Assembly: GCA_029265975.1 (NCBI GenBank)
Contig: JAJUGN010000012.1
Coordinates: 1 to 49,121 of the forward strand
From: Clostridiales bacterium
Lineage (GTDB): Bacteria > Bacillota > Clostridia > Oscillospirales > Oscillospiraceae
DNA length: 49,121 nt
Reading direction: 5' to 3'
Of this stretch, positions 26,348 through 34,920 are shown in pieces. The notes under the pieces were generated by a model. The model was not told where the DNA came from. It did no database searches and saw only the letters and a list, made by a program, of their open reading frames with translations. Made by a program: the position numbers and the translations under genes. The first letter of the stretch is position 1; each line of letters starts with the position of its first letter.

Positions 26348-26665
26348 TTCATTATTGTTAAAATTTTACATTTAATGCCTAAAAAAAAATAAATATGACA
26401 AGCAGAGCTTATTCCTGCTTAAAAATAATAAAATCTGCGATCAAAATAAAAACTATTGATATTTTATCCGCTGTTTCCTAATATTTGGAAGTACATTGCG
26501 AATTATAAATCATTTAGGCGGTGCAATTTGTCGAATCATAAGTGCTTGACAAAATTACCTGCGATTTTTTATGTGCCGGCTGAAAATGGCGCACAGAAAC
26601 ATACATATGCGAGAGCCTCTTCAAAAATAACCTTGATTTTTGCCTTCACCATCTTTTATCAAGCC

Positions 26666-26698
26666 GTAACGGGACCGCCATTCTGACGATCCCGTTAC
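26666..26698 (-). terminator. Hairpin after the FAD oxidoreductase operon
   Basis: Nine-base arms GTAACGGGA and TCCCGTTAC surround a 15-base loop, about 50 bases past the stop. The minus-strand tail is not T-rich, so this is a probable rather than certain terminator. Confidence 0.5.
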
Positions 26699-26746
26699 TT
26701 ATTTATTAAACTCTCCCTATTACTGATATCTTTCGGACAGCGGCTA

Positions 26747-28285
26747 CTACATCATCGTTGCGGTTCCGCCGTCCTCTGCGCGTATCTCTATCATGTCGGC
26801 GGGCGATACCACGAGAGTGCCCTTGAAATTGCGCTGGTGCTCCCAATAGCCCCCGGGCGCCTTGTCGAGGGCCACACCGCTCTCCATCATTGCCTTTCTG
26901 ACCAGCTTTCCGTCAAGCTCTCGGACGGCGCAAAGATTCTGGTCAATGAAAAGCGAGGCTCCCAGGCCCGCCGCCTGCCCCATTCCCATGGACGGTCCTA
27001 TGACGCGGACGCAGCCGTTTGCGTGGAAATCGGCGGAGAAGCAGCGGCCGGCGGTCAGCAGGTTGTCTACTCCCTTGGCTATAAGGCTCCTGAAGGGTAT
27101 CTCGCAGTACTCTCTGGGGTTGGTGCGTATCTCGTAGCCCTCCGGCTTTACCAGAGGATGCATCATATAGTCGTCCTGGTCCTGCTGCGGGCGGCATATC
27201 GCGGGCTCGACAGGCTCTTTGTAATGTATGTGTCTGAGCGCCGTGTGGTGGCCCGGCGTAGGCACATGCGTGTCGTAGAATTCGGTGTGCTGATATATTC
27301 CGTCTTCAAATTTCTTGGCCATACCCACGTCTATGTCCCGCATTATGTACTCGCCTACGACTCTTCTTGAATCCCTCACTCCGTTCATCGGGGCAAAGCT
27401 TTCGAGAACGGCGTTTTCAAAGCCGGGAACATGCTTTTTGAGGAAATCCACAAACCAGATAACCTTGCGGTGCTGATCCACTATCTGCCTCGTGAGGTCC
27501 ACGACGTCGTCGCAGTGGCAGTCGAAGGTGTGTGTGGCATCGAGAGTCACGTCCATGCAGGTCGGATCGCCCACCGGCATCGGGTAGACGATATTGCCCG
27601 GACTCAGAAGATCATGCAGCTCTCCTTTCGCTATCGCCTGATGCTCCTTGTAAACTATGAGGCTGCGTTTTTTGAGGTCGTTCGGATCGTAATCCGGGTG
27701 TTTTTTCCATGCGGCGTTTGCCTCGTTGTACTTCTGGAGGTTGACATAAGCAAGGCGAAACCCCATAGTTACCGACTGATTGAGGCCGCAGAACTCCGCG
27801 CTGCCCACTTCGCAGGGGACTTCGGCGGCAAAGGCCAGATCGGCGTCGCCGGTCGTATCTATGAACACCCTGCCGCTTATCTCGATTTTTCCGGACTTGC
27901 AGTAGGCTATTACGCTTTTTATTTTATTGTCCTCTTTCACGCAGTCCACAACGTGCGTGCCGTAAAGGATGCGGCAGCCCGCCTGAAGCACCATATGCTC
28001 GAGCATGGCCTTGCCGTGCTCGGGCTCCGCGGTCGGAAGGTGAGGTTTCATAACTGCATGCCCTTCCGCGTCGAGGCGCTCGAGCCATTCCTTGCATATG
28101 CCGTCCACAACGCCGGCTATGCCGGTTATATATCCGTTGGTGCAAAGTCCGCCTAGGGATTCGCGCATTTCAAGCAGTATCGTTCTCTTGCCGGCCCTCG
28201 CCGCTGCTATCGCCGCCGCGCTTCCCGCCGGGCCTCCGCCGCAGACCACAACGTCCGCATCGAATCTTTTGCAGGTTGTTAACAT
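26747..28285 (-). CDS. FAD-dependent oxidoreductase (FAD_oxidored family)
   Basis: A 512-residue flavoprotein. The N-terminal dinucleotide motif VVCGGGPAGSAAAIAAA (about residues 13-29) binds FAD; the acidic end of the second strand is LLEMRESLGGLCTNG. IDTTGDADLA and the C-terminal LLTAGRCFSADFHANGCVR are typical of the FAD_oxidored/HdrA-like group, whose members oxidise or reduce varied small molecules. It has no Fe-S motif of its own. It is the last gene of the seven-gene minus-strand operon and ends with TAG. Electrons may pass to or from the three Fe-S proteins upstream; substrate unknown. Confidence 0.85.
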   Translation of the reverse strand: MLTTCKRFDADVVVCGGGPAGSAAAIAAARAGKRTILLEMRESLGGLCTNGYITGIAGVVDGICKEWLERLDAEGHAVMKPHLPTAEPEHGKAMLEHMVLQAGCRILYGTHVVDCVKEDNKIKSVIAYCKSGKIEISGRVFIDTTGDADLAFAAEVPCEVGSAEFCGLNQSVTMGFRLAYVNLQKYNEANAAWKKHPDYDPNDLKKRSLIVYKEHQAIAKGELHDLLSPGNIVYPMPVGDPTCMDVTLDATHTFDCHCDDVVDLTRQIVDQHRKVIWFVDFLKKHVPGFENAVLESFAPMNGVRDSRRVVGEYIMRDIDVGMAKKFEDGIYQHTEFYDTHVPTPGHHTALRHIHYKEPVEPAICRPQQDQDDYMMHPLVKPEGYEIRTNPREYCEIPFRSLIAKGVDNLLTAGRCFSADFHANGCVRVIGPSMGMGQAAGLGASLFIDQNLCAVRELDGKLVRKAMMESGVALDKAPGGYWEHQRNFKGTLVVSPADMIEIRAEDGGTATMM

Positions 28286-28325
28286 TTTTCTACCTCCGTC
28301 TTCTTATGATTTTTTATAGAAGCTG

Positions 28326-28649
28326 TCATAGCAGGCCTTTTTCCCTGTCTACCGCCAGGACGATATAGCCGAGACTTTCTGATGAAACCTGCTTTCCGTC
28401 CTCATCGTATTCGACTTCCTCGACTCTGCCCCAGCGCTCGAGATCGGTCCAGTCCGTTATATATTTTTCGGGTCCTATGCGGTGTATCCATGCGTTGTTT
28501 TCAAGCTGGATAAACTGCGCTTCCTCCTCGGGGACGCCGTCCGTTCCGGGTTCAAGCATTCTTGTGGCTATCGCTCTGTGTATGTACTCGCCTCTGTATT
28601 CCCGCGCGACTTCCGGATGGAAGCCGCTGTGAACTACTATCTTTTTCAT
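28326..28649 (-). CDS. Small protein of unknown function in the Fe-S/methyltransferase operon
   Basis: A 107-residue soluble, acidic protein I do not recognise. The ATG at 28649 is chosen because GGAGGGAG precedes it and it overlaps the upstream stop as ATGA; an in-frame extension to 28733 lies inside the neighbour. It contains several histidines and tryptophans (VVHSGFHPEVA, AWIHRIGPEKY, DWTDLERWGR) but no Cys cluster, signal peptide or membrane segment. Strict coupling to the Fe-S paralogue suggests it is a subunit or a substrate-binding partner of that system. Confidence 0.75.
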   Translation of the reverse strand: MKKIVVHSGFHPEVAREYRGEYIHRAIATRMLEPGTDGVPEEEAQFIQLENNAWIHRIGPEKYITDWTDLERWGRVEEVEYDEDGKQVSSESLGYIVLAVDREKGLL

Positions 28650-29608
28650 TTTGAGCTCCCTCCCCTTGCCCGGGAAAGACCTTTGTCGGAAAACCGCTCT
28701 TTCCAATTGCCGACGGGGCAGTAAATGAGGCACTTATCGCAGTAGAACTTCGGGTAATGGTCGTAGGTATAGTCGTTTATCGGCCTGCCCTTCAGCGCCG
28801 CAGCTATCTCGCCGTCGGTCGGGTCGTCGCTTCCCACGACGTCGGATACCGGCGATGCCCCTTCGTACTTCCTGCGCAGGGCCATCGCCGCGACATAGCA
28901 GCGGTTTGGAACGAATTTTGTGACCCTGCATGTCTTGCCTCCCGCCGAAATGAGCTCGAAACCGTCCTCCTTTTCCGCGGATATGGCCTGCGTCGGGCAT
29001 AATGACGAGCAAATGCCGCACTTTTCGGGCTCGCAGAGCCTCGGGCCGTCATATGGCTTGTCGTAATCAAGCTCCAGATTCGTTATCAGCGCTCCGAGCT
29101 GTATGCGGGGGCCGAACTCAGGCGTCAGGAAGTGCGTGCTCCATCCGATTTCGCCAAGCCCCGCCGCAAGAGCGGCGTTTTTGATGCTCATGGGAAGTCC
29201 GCCCTTGTAGGGACCCGAAAACAGCGGCAGATCGGTATTTATCGCCACCGCGTTCTGCATCGCGCCGCTCGGAAGCGGAACGGCCGTGTACCCGAATGTG
29301 CGCTCTATAAACTGGCAGGCGTTGAAGGTGTCGAACAGCAGCACTATATTCGGGCAAATCTCGCTCGCGTAAGTCGAATACACGCTTTCGGCGGCCTTCA
29401 GGCCGTCCTCAAACTTGCGAAAAGCGCTCTGCACCGCGCCGTCGGGATAAGACTTTCCAAAAACGACGACCGATTTGGCTCCCGGAAGAATGTCCTCCGG
29501 GCGGAAGCCCCTGGGTTCATCCTTCAGGGCTTCGGCGGGCGCGATGCCGACGACATCCACCGCAAGCTCGTTTACAAGATACTTTTTAATCTCCGTTGTA
29601 AAGCTCAT
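28646..29608 (-). CDS. QueG/RdhA-like 4Fe-4S double-cluster protein, paralogue C
   Basis: A 320-residue protein resembling the core of epoxyqueuosine reductase and reductive dehalogenases. The N-terminal half has DVVGIAPAEAL and GAKSVVVFGKSYP; the middle has AAGLGEIGWSTHFLTPEFGPR (the family's cobalamin-side signature), then LCEPEKCGICSSLCPTQAI (first 4Fe-4S cluster) and near the C-terminus YCDKCLIYCPVGNW (second cluster). No twin-arginine signal, so cytoplasmic. It abuts paralogue B directly. QueG itself is a single housekeeping gene; three copies in a catabolic operon argue for another reaction, perhaps cobalamin-dependent reduction. Confidence 0.85.
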   Translation of the reverse strand: MSFTTEIKKYLVNELAVDVVGIAPAEALKDEPRGFRPEDILPGAKSVVVFGKSYPDGAVQSAFRKFEDGLKAAESVYSTYASEICPNIVLLFDTFNACQFIERTFGYTAVPLPSGAMQNAVAINTDLPLFSGPYKGGLPMSIKNAALAAGLGEIGWSTHFLTPEFGPRIQLGALITNLELDYDKPYDGPRLCEPEKCGICSSLCPTQAISAEKEDGFELISAGGKTCRVTKFVPNRCYVAAMALRRKYEGASPVSDVVGSDDPTDGEIAAALKGRPINDYTYDHYPKFYCDKCLIYCPVGNWKERFSDKGLSRARGGSSK

Positions 29609-30505
29609 TCAATCAGCCCCGCTTTCCCTCGAAAAGGCTCCCAGGGCCTTTTCCCATTCGCCCGCGGGGCAATATGCAAGGCACAGGTCGCAGTTGTTTT
29701 TTCTGAGATGATCGGGAAAATCCTTTCCGACTCTCTTCAGCGCCGCTTTAAGCTCCTCGTCCGTCGGATCCTTAGTCTTAATAATGTCGCGGCGGCCGAA
29801 TTCCGAAGTCAGGCCGCAGCTAGCCACCATGCATCTGTTGGCGTTTATTGAGCCGCTTCCGGAGCCCGGTTCCGGTATCGCCTTTGTCGGGCACTTCCTT
29901 GCGCAGACGCCGCACTTCTCCGGCTCGCAGAGCTTTATGTCCGCGGGCCTGCCGCAGTCAAGCTCCAAAGTGGTGATTACGGCGCCGAACTGCACGCGCG
30001 GACCGTACTCGGGGGTAATGACATATCCGTTCCAGCCTGTTTCGCCGAGCCCCGCAGCGACCGCGGCTTTCCCGATATTGAAGGGCAGGTCTATTTTTTG
30101 CGCCCCCGCCACCCTCGGCAGCTCCGGGTCCTCGGGTATGCAGTTTTGAATACCCGCCGAGCCGCAGGGCAGCGGCATCGCGACCGCGGAATATGTGCGC
30201 TCAATAAATCGGCTTATTTCAAACGTATGGTAAATCAGAAGCATGTTCGGGGCGAGGTCCGAGGCATAAGCCTGGTAGCTCGCGAAGGCGCTTTTTTTGC
30301 CGTCCTCATACTTTCTGAAGACGGTCTGCAGGGCGCCGTTTATCAGTCTTCGTCCAAAAACCACCACGGATTTTGCGCCGGGCAGGAGGTCTGCGGGGCG
30401 CTTTCCGGCGGGTTCGTCGTCAAAGGCGGAAACGTGTGCGATTCCGACCATGGTCATCGCGAATCTCTCCGCGATACGGCGCTTGAGTTCCTCGGTCGCT
30501 GTCAT
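29609..30505 (-). CDS. QueG/RdhA-like 4Fe-4S double-cluster protein, paralogue B
   Basis: A 298-residue protein, the most divergent of the three. It shares AKSVVVFGRRLINGA, AAGLGETGWNGYVITPEYGPR, LCEPEKCGVCARKCPTKAI and the C-terminal NCDLCLAYCPAGEW with its neighbours. The ATG at 30505 with GGGAGGCGG upstream, four bases after paralogue A's stop, fixes the start; the longer frame to 30679 runs over paralogue A. It lacks the extended region before the last cluster seen in A and C. Function as for paralogue C; the differences suggest subunits with distinct roles rather than simple redundancy. Confidence 0.85.
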   Translation of the reverse strand: MTATEELKRRIAERFAMTMVGIAHVSAFDDEPAGKRPADLLPGAKSVVVFGRRLINGALQTVFRKYEDGKKSAFASYQAYASDLAPNMLLIYHTFEISRFIERTYSAVAMPLPCGSAGIQNCIPEDPELPRVAGAQKIDLPFNIGKAAVAAGLGETGWNGYVITPEYGPRVQFGAVITTLELDCGRPADIKLCEPEKCGVCARKCPTKAIPEPGSGSGSINANRCMVASCGLTSEFGRRDIIKTKDPTDEELKAALKRVGKDFPDHLRKNNCDLCLAYCPAGEWEKALGAFSRESGAD

Positions 30506-30506
30506 T

Positions 30507-31466
30507 TCAGCCCGCCTCCCATCCGTCAACCATTTTCGACATCCTGACTCTCGTGAGTCCCCTGTCCTCAAAGCGTTCCTTCCAGTTCCCGACCGGGCAG
30601 TATACCAGACAGTATCCGCATTTCCATGTCGGGTTGTGCTGGTGGAAGTGCATGCGCGGGTTCCGGTTGTAGAATTCAAAAATAGGCTTGTCGAGATCCT
30701 CGTTTATCGGATTCGTCATTTCCTTCGGAATAAGATTTTCGCCTGTTTCGTTGTATTCGGGTATAGTTCCGTGGCACATTACGCGGCAGCGTGCCCAGTT
30801 TGTCCCGCCGTAGGTACAGGTTTTGCCGCCGACGGATACCACGCGGCCCTGGTCTTTTACATACGTGGGGATTGCTTTTGTCGGGCACATCGTCACGCAG
30901 ACGCGGCATTTTGAGGGGTCGCAGAGCCTGGGCCCGCTGTACATTGGATCAGGCTCAAGCTCTGCTGTTGTCAATACCGCTCCGAAGCGGTTTCTCGGTC
31001 CGAATTCGGGCGTGAGAATAAGAGAATTCCATCCGAATTCCCCGAGGCCCGCGGCAAACGCCGCATGCCTCATGCTCAGCATCCCGGCTCCGTGCGTCGG
31101 TCCCGCAGGCTCAGGCACCGCGATGCATCCCGTTTTTTCCTCGATGAACATGGCGAGCTTGTAGTTTGCCCATAAAAGGTTGTAGTTTGGCGCGCCGACA
31201 TAGCCGAAGGCGCCGTATATTCCGTGCGCGCTCATCAGGTGATCTTCACATTCCCTCAGTACGGCGTTCACGGCGCCGTCCGGAACCCTCGTGCAGAAGA
31301 CTACAACGGATTTGCAGCCGGGCAGAAAGTCCGTGGGGTGCCAGCCCTCCGGGGAGCTGTTGAACCTGTCTATTCCCGCTATGCCCACCTTGTCCATTTT
31401 GCACTCTGTCAAAACATAATTCTTTATTTGCTGCGTAATTCCTGAAAGGCTGTTAATTATGGACAC
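30507..31466 (-). CDS. QueG/RdhA-like 4Fe-4S double-cluster protein, paralogue A
   Basis: A 319-residue protein. Signatures: VGIAGIDRF, GCKSVVVFCTRVPDGA, AAGLGEFGWNSLILTPEFGPR, LCDPSKCRVCVTMCPTKAI and KCGYCLVYCPVGNWKERF. The first cluster motif is C-x5-C-x2-C-x3-CP, the second C-x2-C-x3-CP. It starts with GTG, 22 bases after the UroD-like gene. C-terminal NWKERFEDRGL closely matches paralogue C (NWKERFSDKGL), so A and C are the closer pair. Probably binds a corrinoid as QueG does without a DxHxxG motif, but this cannot be shown from the sequence. Confidence 0.85.
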   Translation of the reverse strand: MSIINSLSGITQQIKNYVLTECKMDKVGIAGIDRFNSSPEGWHPTDFLPGCKSVVVFCTRVPDGAVNAVLRECEDHLMSAHGIYGAFGYVGAPNYNLLWANYKLAMFIEEKTGCIAVPEPAGPTHGAGMLSMRHAAFAAGLGEFGWNSLILTPEFGPRNRFGAVLTTAELEPDPMYSGPRLCDPSKCRVCVTMCPTKAIPTYVKDQGRVVSVGGKTCTYGGTNWARCRVMCHGTIPEYNETGENLIPKEMTNPINEDLDKPIFEFYNRNPRMHFHQHNPTWKCGYCLVYCPVGNWKERFEDRGLTRVRMSKMVDGWEAG

Positions 31467-31488
31467 CCCCGTTTAGCTTGTTTAATAC

Positions 31489-32751
31489 TCAATATTTGCC
31501 GTATTCCTTTACCGTACCGAACATTGCCTCTACGTTTTCTCGCCTGCTTATACCGAGGCTCGCCTTCGTCTGGAATATGAACCCGCCGCCGGGCGCGCAG
31601 GCGTCGATCATTCGCTTGCATTCGTCTGCGACCTTGTCCGGAGTGCCGAATTCAAGCAAAGTATTCGGGAAGCCCCCGGTTATGCACGCAACTTCTCCGA
31701 CCGCTTTCTTTGCCAGCTCCATAGGCGTGTCCTCAAATTTGTATATCACTTTGCCTCTGGGTATGTCCCTGAGGTGCCCCAGCCTCGTAGAATACTTGCC
31801 TTCGCAGAACACATACGGGATCATTCCCTGATCCACAATGGTCTGGATAATTTCCTGAAGGTGCCGCCAGTAGTACTTGACGTAGTGCTCGTCGCTCATA
31901 AACCCGTCCAGGCCTTTGTGAAGCGTCATATGCACGAATTTGCCGGTCTTGCTGCCGTCCCTGTTGAAGTTTTTTATCGCTTCAATCATTGCGGGCTGAT
32001 ACTCCTCTATAAAGCGCTCCACAACGTCCAGATTGTCATATAGGTCGGTAAGGGACAGAATGGTGCCCCGCAGGGTGTCGCTGTATTCGTCGAACGGAAC
32101 CATGGCCTTGCCTCCGCCGAATTCCGGGTAGCCGAGCTCGGCTATTTCCGCGGCGGCGGCTCTCTGCCGCTTGCGTATTTCCTTATACCTGTCGCTTGCA
32201 GTCCAGAAGGTCTGGATCATTTCCCTCATTTCCGGCTTTGAGAACTCGTCCGCCAGAACCTGAAGGCCTCCGCGGTGGGAAAGCGGTATGCTGAGGCTTT
32301 CGAGAGGCTTGCAGACCGGCGAAAGCTTGGTCATCGAATTGGCAAGCTTCCATCCTGTGCGGTCGGAGAAAAATTTATCGAATTCCTCGTCGAGCAGTAT
32401 GGGAAACTCAATAAACTGCTGTATCGAGTTTGCGCCGACCTTTGTGCCGGATCTGCCGGCCCATTCGAAAAACGTCGGTGCTAGCATTTCAAAGGCCCGC
32501 CCCTCTCCCGACAGTTCCGGAAGAGCGTTCGAGAAGTCGGGATCGTATGTAAGAAGAAACCTGATGACGGAATTTTTTGCTTTTTCAACGGTTTCGTCGT
32601 AAATCACCTCTGCCATGGAATACCCGGCCTCCGTGACCGCGAAAATATTGCCCCCTATTTGAATAGGCACTCTGTCGCCTTCACGAAGCGAAATTGCGGC
32701 TCTTATCCTGCTCTCCTTTTCAGCATATCTTTTTCTTGCTTCTTCCGTCAT
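31489..32751 (-). CDS. UroD-superfamily protein, corrinoid methyltransferase-like
   Basis: A 420-residue TIM-barrel protein of the uroporphyrinogen decarboxylase superfamily, in the branch of methylcobamide:CoM-type methyltransferases (MtaA/CmuA/MtgA-like) rather than haem synthesis. The N-terminus DRVPIQIGG and the C-terminal VACITGGFPNTLLEFGTPDKVADECKRM region are typical. The usual zinc ligand pair HxC appears as YVFCEGKY: the Cys is kept but the His is not. No corrinoid-binding protein with DxHxxG is encoded nearby. First gene of the operon, with GGAGGG before the ATG. Likely moves a methyl group, or binds a methylated/aromatic substrate. Confidence 0.8.
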   Translation of the reverse strand: MTEEARKRYAEKESRIRAAISLREGDRVPIQIGGNIFAVTEAGYSMAEVIYDETVEKAKNSVIRFLLTYDPDFSNALPELSGEGRAFEMLAPTFFEWAGRSGTKVGANSIQQFIEFPILLDEEFDKFFSDRTGWKLANSMTKLSPVCKPLESLSIPLSHRGGLQVLADEFSKPEMREMIQTFWTASDRYKEIRKRQRAAAAEIAELGYPEFGGGKAMVPFDEYSDTLRGTILSLTDLYDNLDVVERFIEEYQPAMIEAIKNFNRDGSKTGKFVHMTLHKGLDGFMSDEHYVKYYWRHLQEIIQTIVDQGMIPYVFCEGKYSTRLGHLRDIPRGKVIYKFEDTPMELAKKAVGEVACITGGFPNTLLEFGTPDKVADECKRMIDACAPGGGFIFQTKASLGISRRENVEAMFGTVKEYGKY

Positions 32752-32954
32752 TTTTTAGCCCTCCGTAATGATCCGGTTGTGCGCCAAGCATATATTTAGC
32801 GTGTTATGCGCAGCATTATTGCTAAATTTTGCCCTTGGGCGAAAGCGTAATTATTGTTTTATTGCCCAAGATATGCTATCATCGATATGCGAAAATGGCA
32901 AACAAGTAGTTTTACAGCTTAGCACAAACAATTCATTGTGATGCGCGGGAAAGG
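32752..32954. promoter_or_regulatory. Divergent promoter/operator region between LysR gene and the UroD-like operon
   Basis: A near-perfect palindrome, TTTTGCCCTTGGGCGAAA, sits at 32827-32844, and a related half site GCCCAAG at 32864-32870. The latter lies inside a candidate promoter for the LysR gene (TTGTTT at 32854-32859, 17-base spacer, TATCAT at 32877-32882). A LysR regulator binding the palindrome could both control the operon and repress itself. A third weaker echo is GCCAAGC near 32775. Confidence 0.5.
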
Positions 32955-32963
32955 GTGTCCGAA

Positions 32964-33944
32964 TTGTATTCAAGCAACCGAAGCCTGTATTGTTTTATGG
33001 TGGCGGCCGAGGAGCTCAATTTCACGAGGGCCGCCGAAAAACTGTTTATGACTCAGCAGGCGCTGAGCAGCCATATAAAAAAACTGGAGCAGCAGTACGA
33101 CACCGTGCTGTTCGAGCGCAGGCCGCGCCTTCGCCTTACCGCCGCCGGCACCCATCTTCTCTCATATGCGAAAAAGACGATACAAAACGAGCGCAGCCTG
33201 ATGAGGTACCTTCAGGACGACAGGCGGCTGGAGCGGGTCCGGCTTCCGGTCGGCATTGCAAGCCTTCGCGCGAAAACATTTATACCTCAGATTCTCATAA
33301 ATTTCCGCGAGCTGTACCCGAACGTAGTGCCTTCCTTCCTGAGGGCGAACAATTTCAACTGCGATTCGATGCTGAGGAGCGGCAAAATAAGCCTCTATTT
33401 CGGAATGAACGCTCCTTTGGATTTTTACGGCGAGAGGCGTGAGCTTATTCCGGACAAATTATATTTTGTTGTCAGCAGGTTTTTGCTTGAACAGGTCCTT
33501 GCAGAGGGCTGGAGGGATTTCCTGGAGAGGAACTCGGTCGGCCTTCTTCCCGAGGATGCCAGCAGGCTGCCCCTGATACTTCCCGGCGCCGACAGCGAGC
33601 TGAGGCCCGCCCTGGACAGCTATTTTGATCAAAGCGCGCTGCCTTACAACATCATTACGGAGGTTTCCGGGCAGGATGTCATGCTTGAGCTCTGCGCAAA
33701 GGGCTACGGGGCCTGCTTTATTTCTCATTCGGTATTCTACGGCTTCCGTTCGATGTATAGAGAAGAGCAGATATACGCTTTCCCCGTGCCGGGACTGACC
33801 GGGCTTCACGACCTTAGCATCTTTTTCGACAACAGCGGCGGGACGCCTCAGTATGTCATGGATTTTATAGAATGTTCGAGAAGCACCGTGGAGGAAATGG
33901 GCAGGGAGATTGAAAGCCATTTGCCGAAATTGCAAAGCATGTGA
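32964..33944 (+). CDS. LysR-family transcriptional regulator
   Basis: A 326-residue regulator. The N-terminal winged helix shows LNFTRAAEKLFMTQQALSSHIKKLEQQ with the usual LysR recognition helix, followed by LTAAGTHLL; the rest is the periplasmic-binding-like effector domain (for example SGQDVMLELCAKGYGACFI). The start is placed at the TTG at 32964, nine bases after GGGAAAGG; a GTG at 32955 touches that site and is less likely. Divergent from the UroD-like operon, which it probably activates when the substrate is present. Confidence 0.92.
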   Translation: MYSSNRSLYCFMVAAEELNFTRAAEKLFMTQQALSSHIKKLEQQYDTVLFERRPRLRLTAAGTHLLSYAKKTIQNERSLMRYLQDDRRLERVRLPVGIASLRAKTFIPQILINFRELYPNVVPSFLRANNFNCDSMLRSGKISLYFGMNAPLDFYGERRELIPDKLYFVVSRFLLEQVLAEGWRDFLERNSVGLLPEDASRLPLILPGADSELRPALDSYFDQSALPYNIITEVSGQDVMLELCAKGYGACFISHSVFYGFRSMYREEQIYAFPVPGLTGLHDLSIFFDNSGGTPQYVMDFIECSRSTVEEMGREIESHLPKLQSM

Positions 33945-33958
33945 TTTTTTTGACAAAC

Positions 33959-34003
33959 AAAATCACTTGAGCTTTCGCTGCGCGCGCAGACTCAAGTGAT
34001 TTT
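33959..34003. terminator. Bidirectional terminator between convergent genes
   Basis: Thirteen-base perfect arms AAAATCACTTGAG (33959-33971) and CTCAAGTGATTTT (33991-34003), with T runs on both strands, sit between the stop of the LysR gene and the stop of the hydrolase gene. Confidence 0.9.
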
Positions 34004-34011
34004 TATGCCGA

Positions 34012-34842
34012 CTATGGCTCTATTACTTCTTTATATATCCTGCCCGTTTTTTCGACATTCTCCAGGAAAAACAGCATCTCCTGCACCGTTTCTTCAATTA
34101 TGCCGCACTGCGGATCCGCATGTCCGCACTGTGAATACAATATAAGCTTTCCGTGCGGAATAGCCATCGCGGTCCTGAGCTCAAGATCGGGCCTTGCTAT
34201 CGGGTCGTCTATGCCTCCTATCATTAGAGTCGGCGTCTGAATGGTTTTCAGCATCTCGACGACCTTTTCTTCGGTGCCGAATTTGAGCATTGGCCGTCGG
34301 TAATTCAGATTTTTTTCCTCTTCGCTCATCGTTTCCCTGCGCATTTTGGCCCAGTCGGCGTTCCTGGCCCTTCTGCGCAGAATGGCCGGATCGTCTGTGT
34401 CGGCAGTCATTTTCATTTTTGCTTTTTGCTTCTCGCCCAGCATTTTGTAGGAAAACTGGGCCTCGCTGATATTGTGCGGTCCTCCCACATATGCGACAAA
34501 GGCGGTTACCCGCTCCGGATAGTTCAGAACCACATGCCACCCTGTCCCGGCTCCGTGAGACGCGCCCGTATATACAAACTTGTCGATTCCCATCTTGTCG
34601 GCAAAGGCTATAACGTCGGCGGCAAAAATATCGAACCATCTTTCCCCGTGATCCTCGGTTATTTTTGTGGATTCGCCCGTCCCGCGGTTCCAAAGCATGA
34701 AAACATGATATCCGTGCTTGGCGAGCTCTCTCTGATAGCACGCAGGCTCAAAGCCCATCTGCATGCTTATTACATACTTGTCGCCGCAGCCCGCCTCCTC
34801 GTATGCGATCTCAATTCCTTTTTCAACTTCTATTTTTTTCAT
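34012..34842 (-). CDS. Alpha/beta hydrolase
   Basis: A 276-residue alpha/beta-fold hydrolase. The nucleophile elbow is YTGASHGAGTGWH (Ser at about residue 99), preceded by the oxyanion region LWNRGTGEST, with the catalytic His in QCGHADPQ near the C-terminus and an acid in GGIDDPIARPD. No signal peptide. The start at 34842 has CGGAGG upstream; an extension to 34911 has none. It is transcribed separately, converging on the LysR gene. Esterase, thioesterase or C-C hydrolase activity is possible; it could act in the same pathway as the nearby operon. Confidence 0.88.
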   Translation of the reverse strand: MKKIEVEKGIEIAYEEAGCGDKYVISMQMGFEPACYQRELAKHGYHVFMLWNRGTGESTKITEDHGERWFDIFAADVIAFADKMGIDKFVYTGASHGAGTGWHVVLNYPERVTAFVAYVGGPHNISEAQFSYKMLGEKQKAKMKMTADTDDPAILRRRARNADWAKMRRETMSEEEKNLNYRRPMLKFGTEEKVVEMLKTIQTPTLMIGGIDDPIARPDLELRTAMAIPHGKLILYSQCGHADPQCGIIEETVQEMLFFLENVEKTGRIYKEVIEP

Positions 34843-34920
34843 GCGTATTCCTCCGTGATAATTTTGAGCAGCCCGATTGAATATAGCCGTGTTCGGATTT
34901 AAGTATATCAAAACGAAAGG

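Larger units (their letters stand above)
26304..26746. other. AT-rich intergenic region upstream of the polysaccharide operon
   Basis: These 443 bases carry no credible gene. A plus-strand frame at 26456-26686 has no ribosome site and low-quality composition. The region must hold the promoter of the 22-gene operon (toward the minus strand) and the terminator of the FAD oxidoreductase operon. There is a long A tract near 26380-26390. Also visible is TTGACA at 26546-26551 on the plus strand, with no gene following. Confidence 0.6.

Noticed and set aside
26456-26686. 76-codon plus-strand frame in the AT-rich gap before the polysaccharide operon
   Set aside because: No ribosome binding site, no family resemblance, and it overlaps the terminator zone.
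28646-31466. Epoxyqueuosine reductase (QueG) for tRNA modification
   Set aside because: Three tandem diverged copies inside a LysR-controlled operon do not fit a single-copy housekeeping tRNA enzyme.
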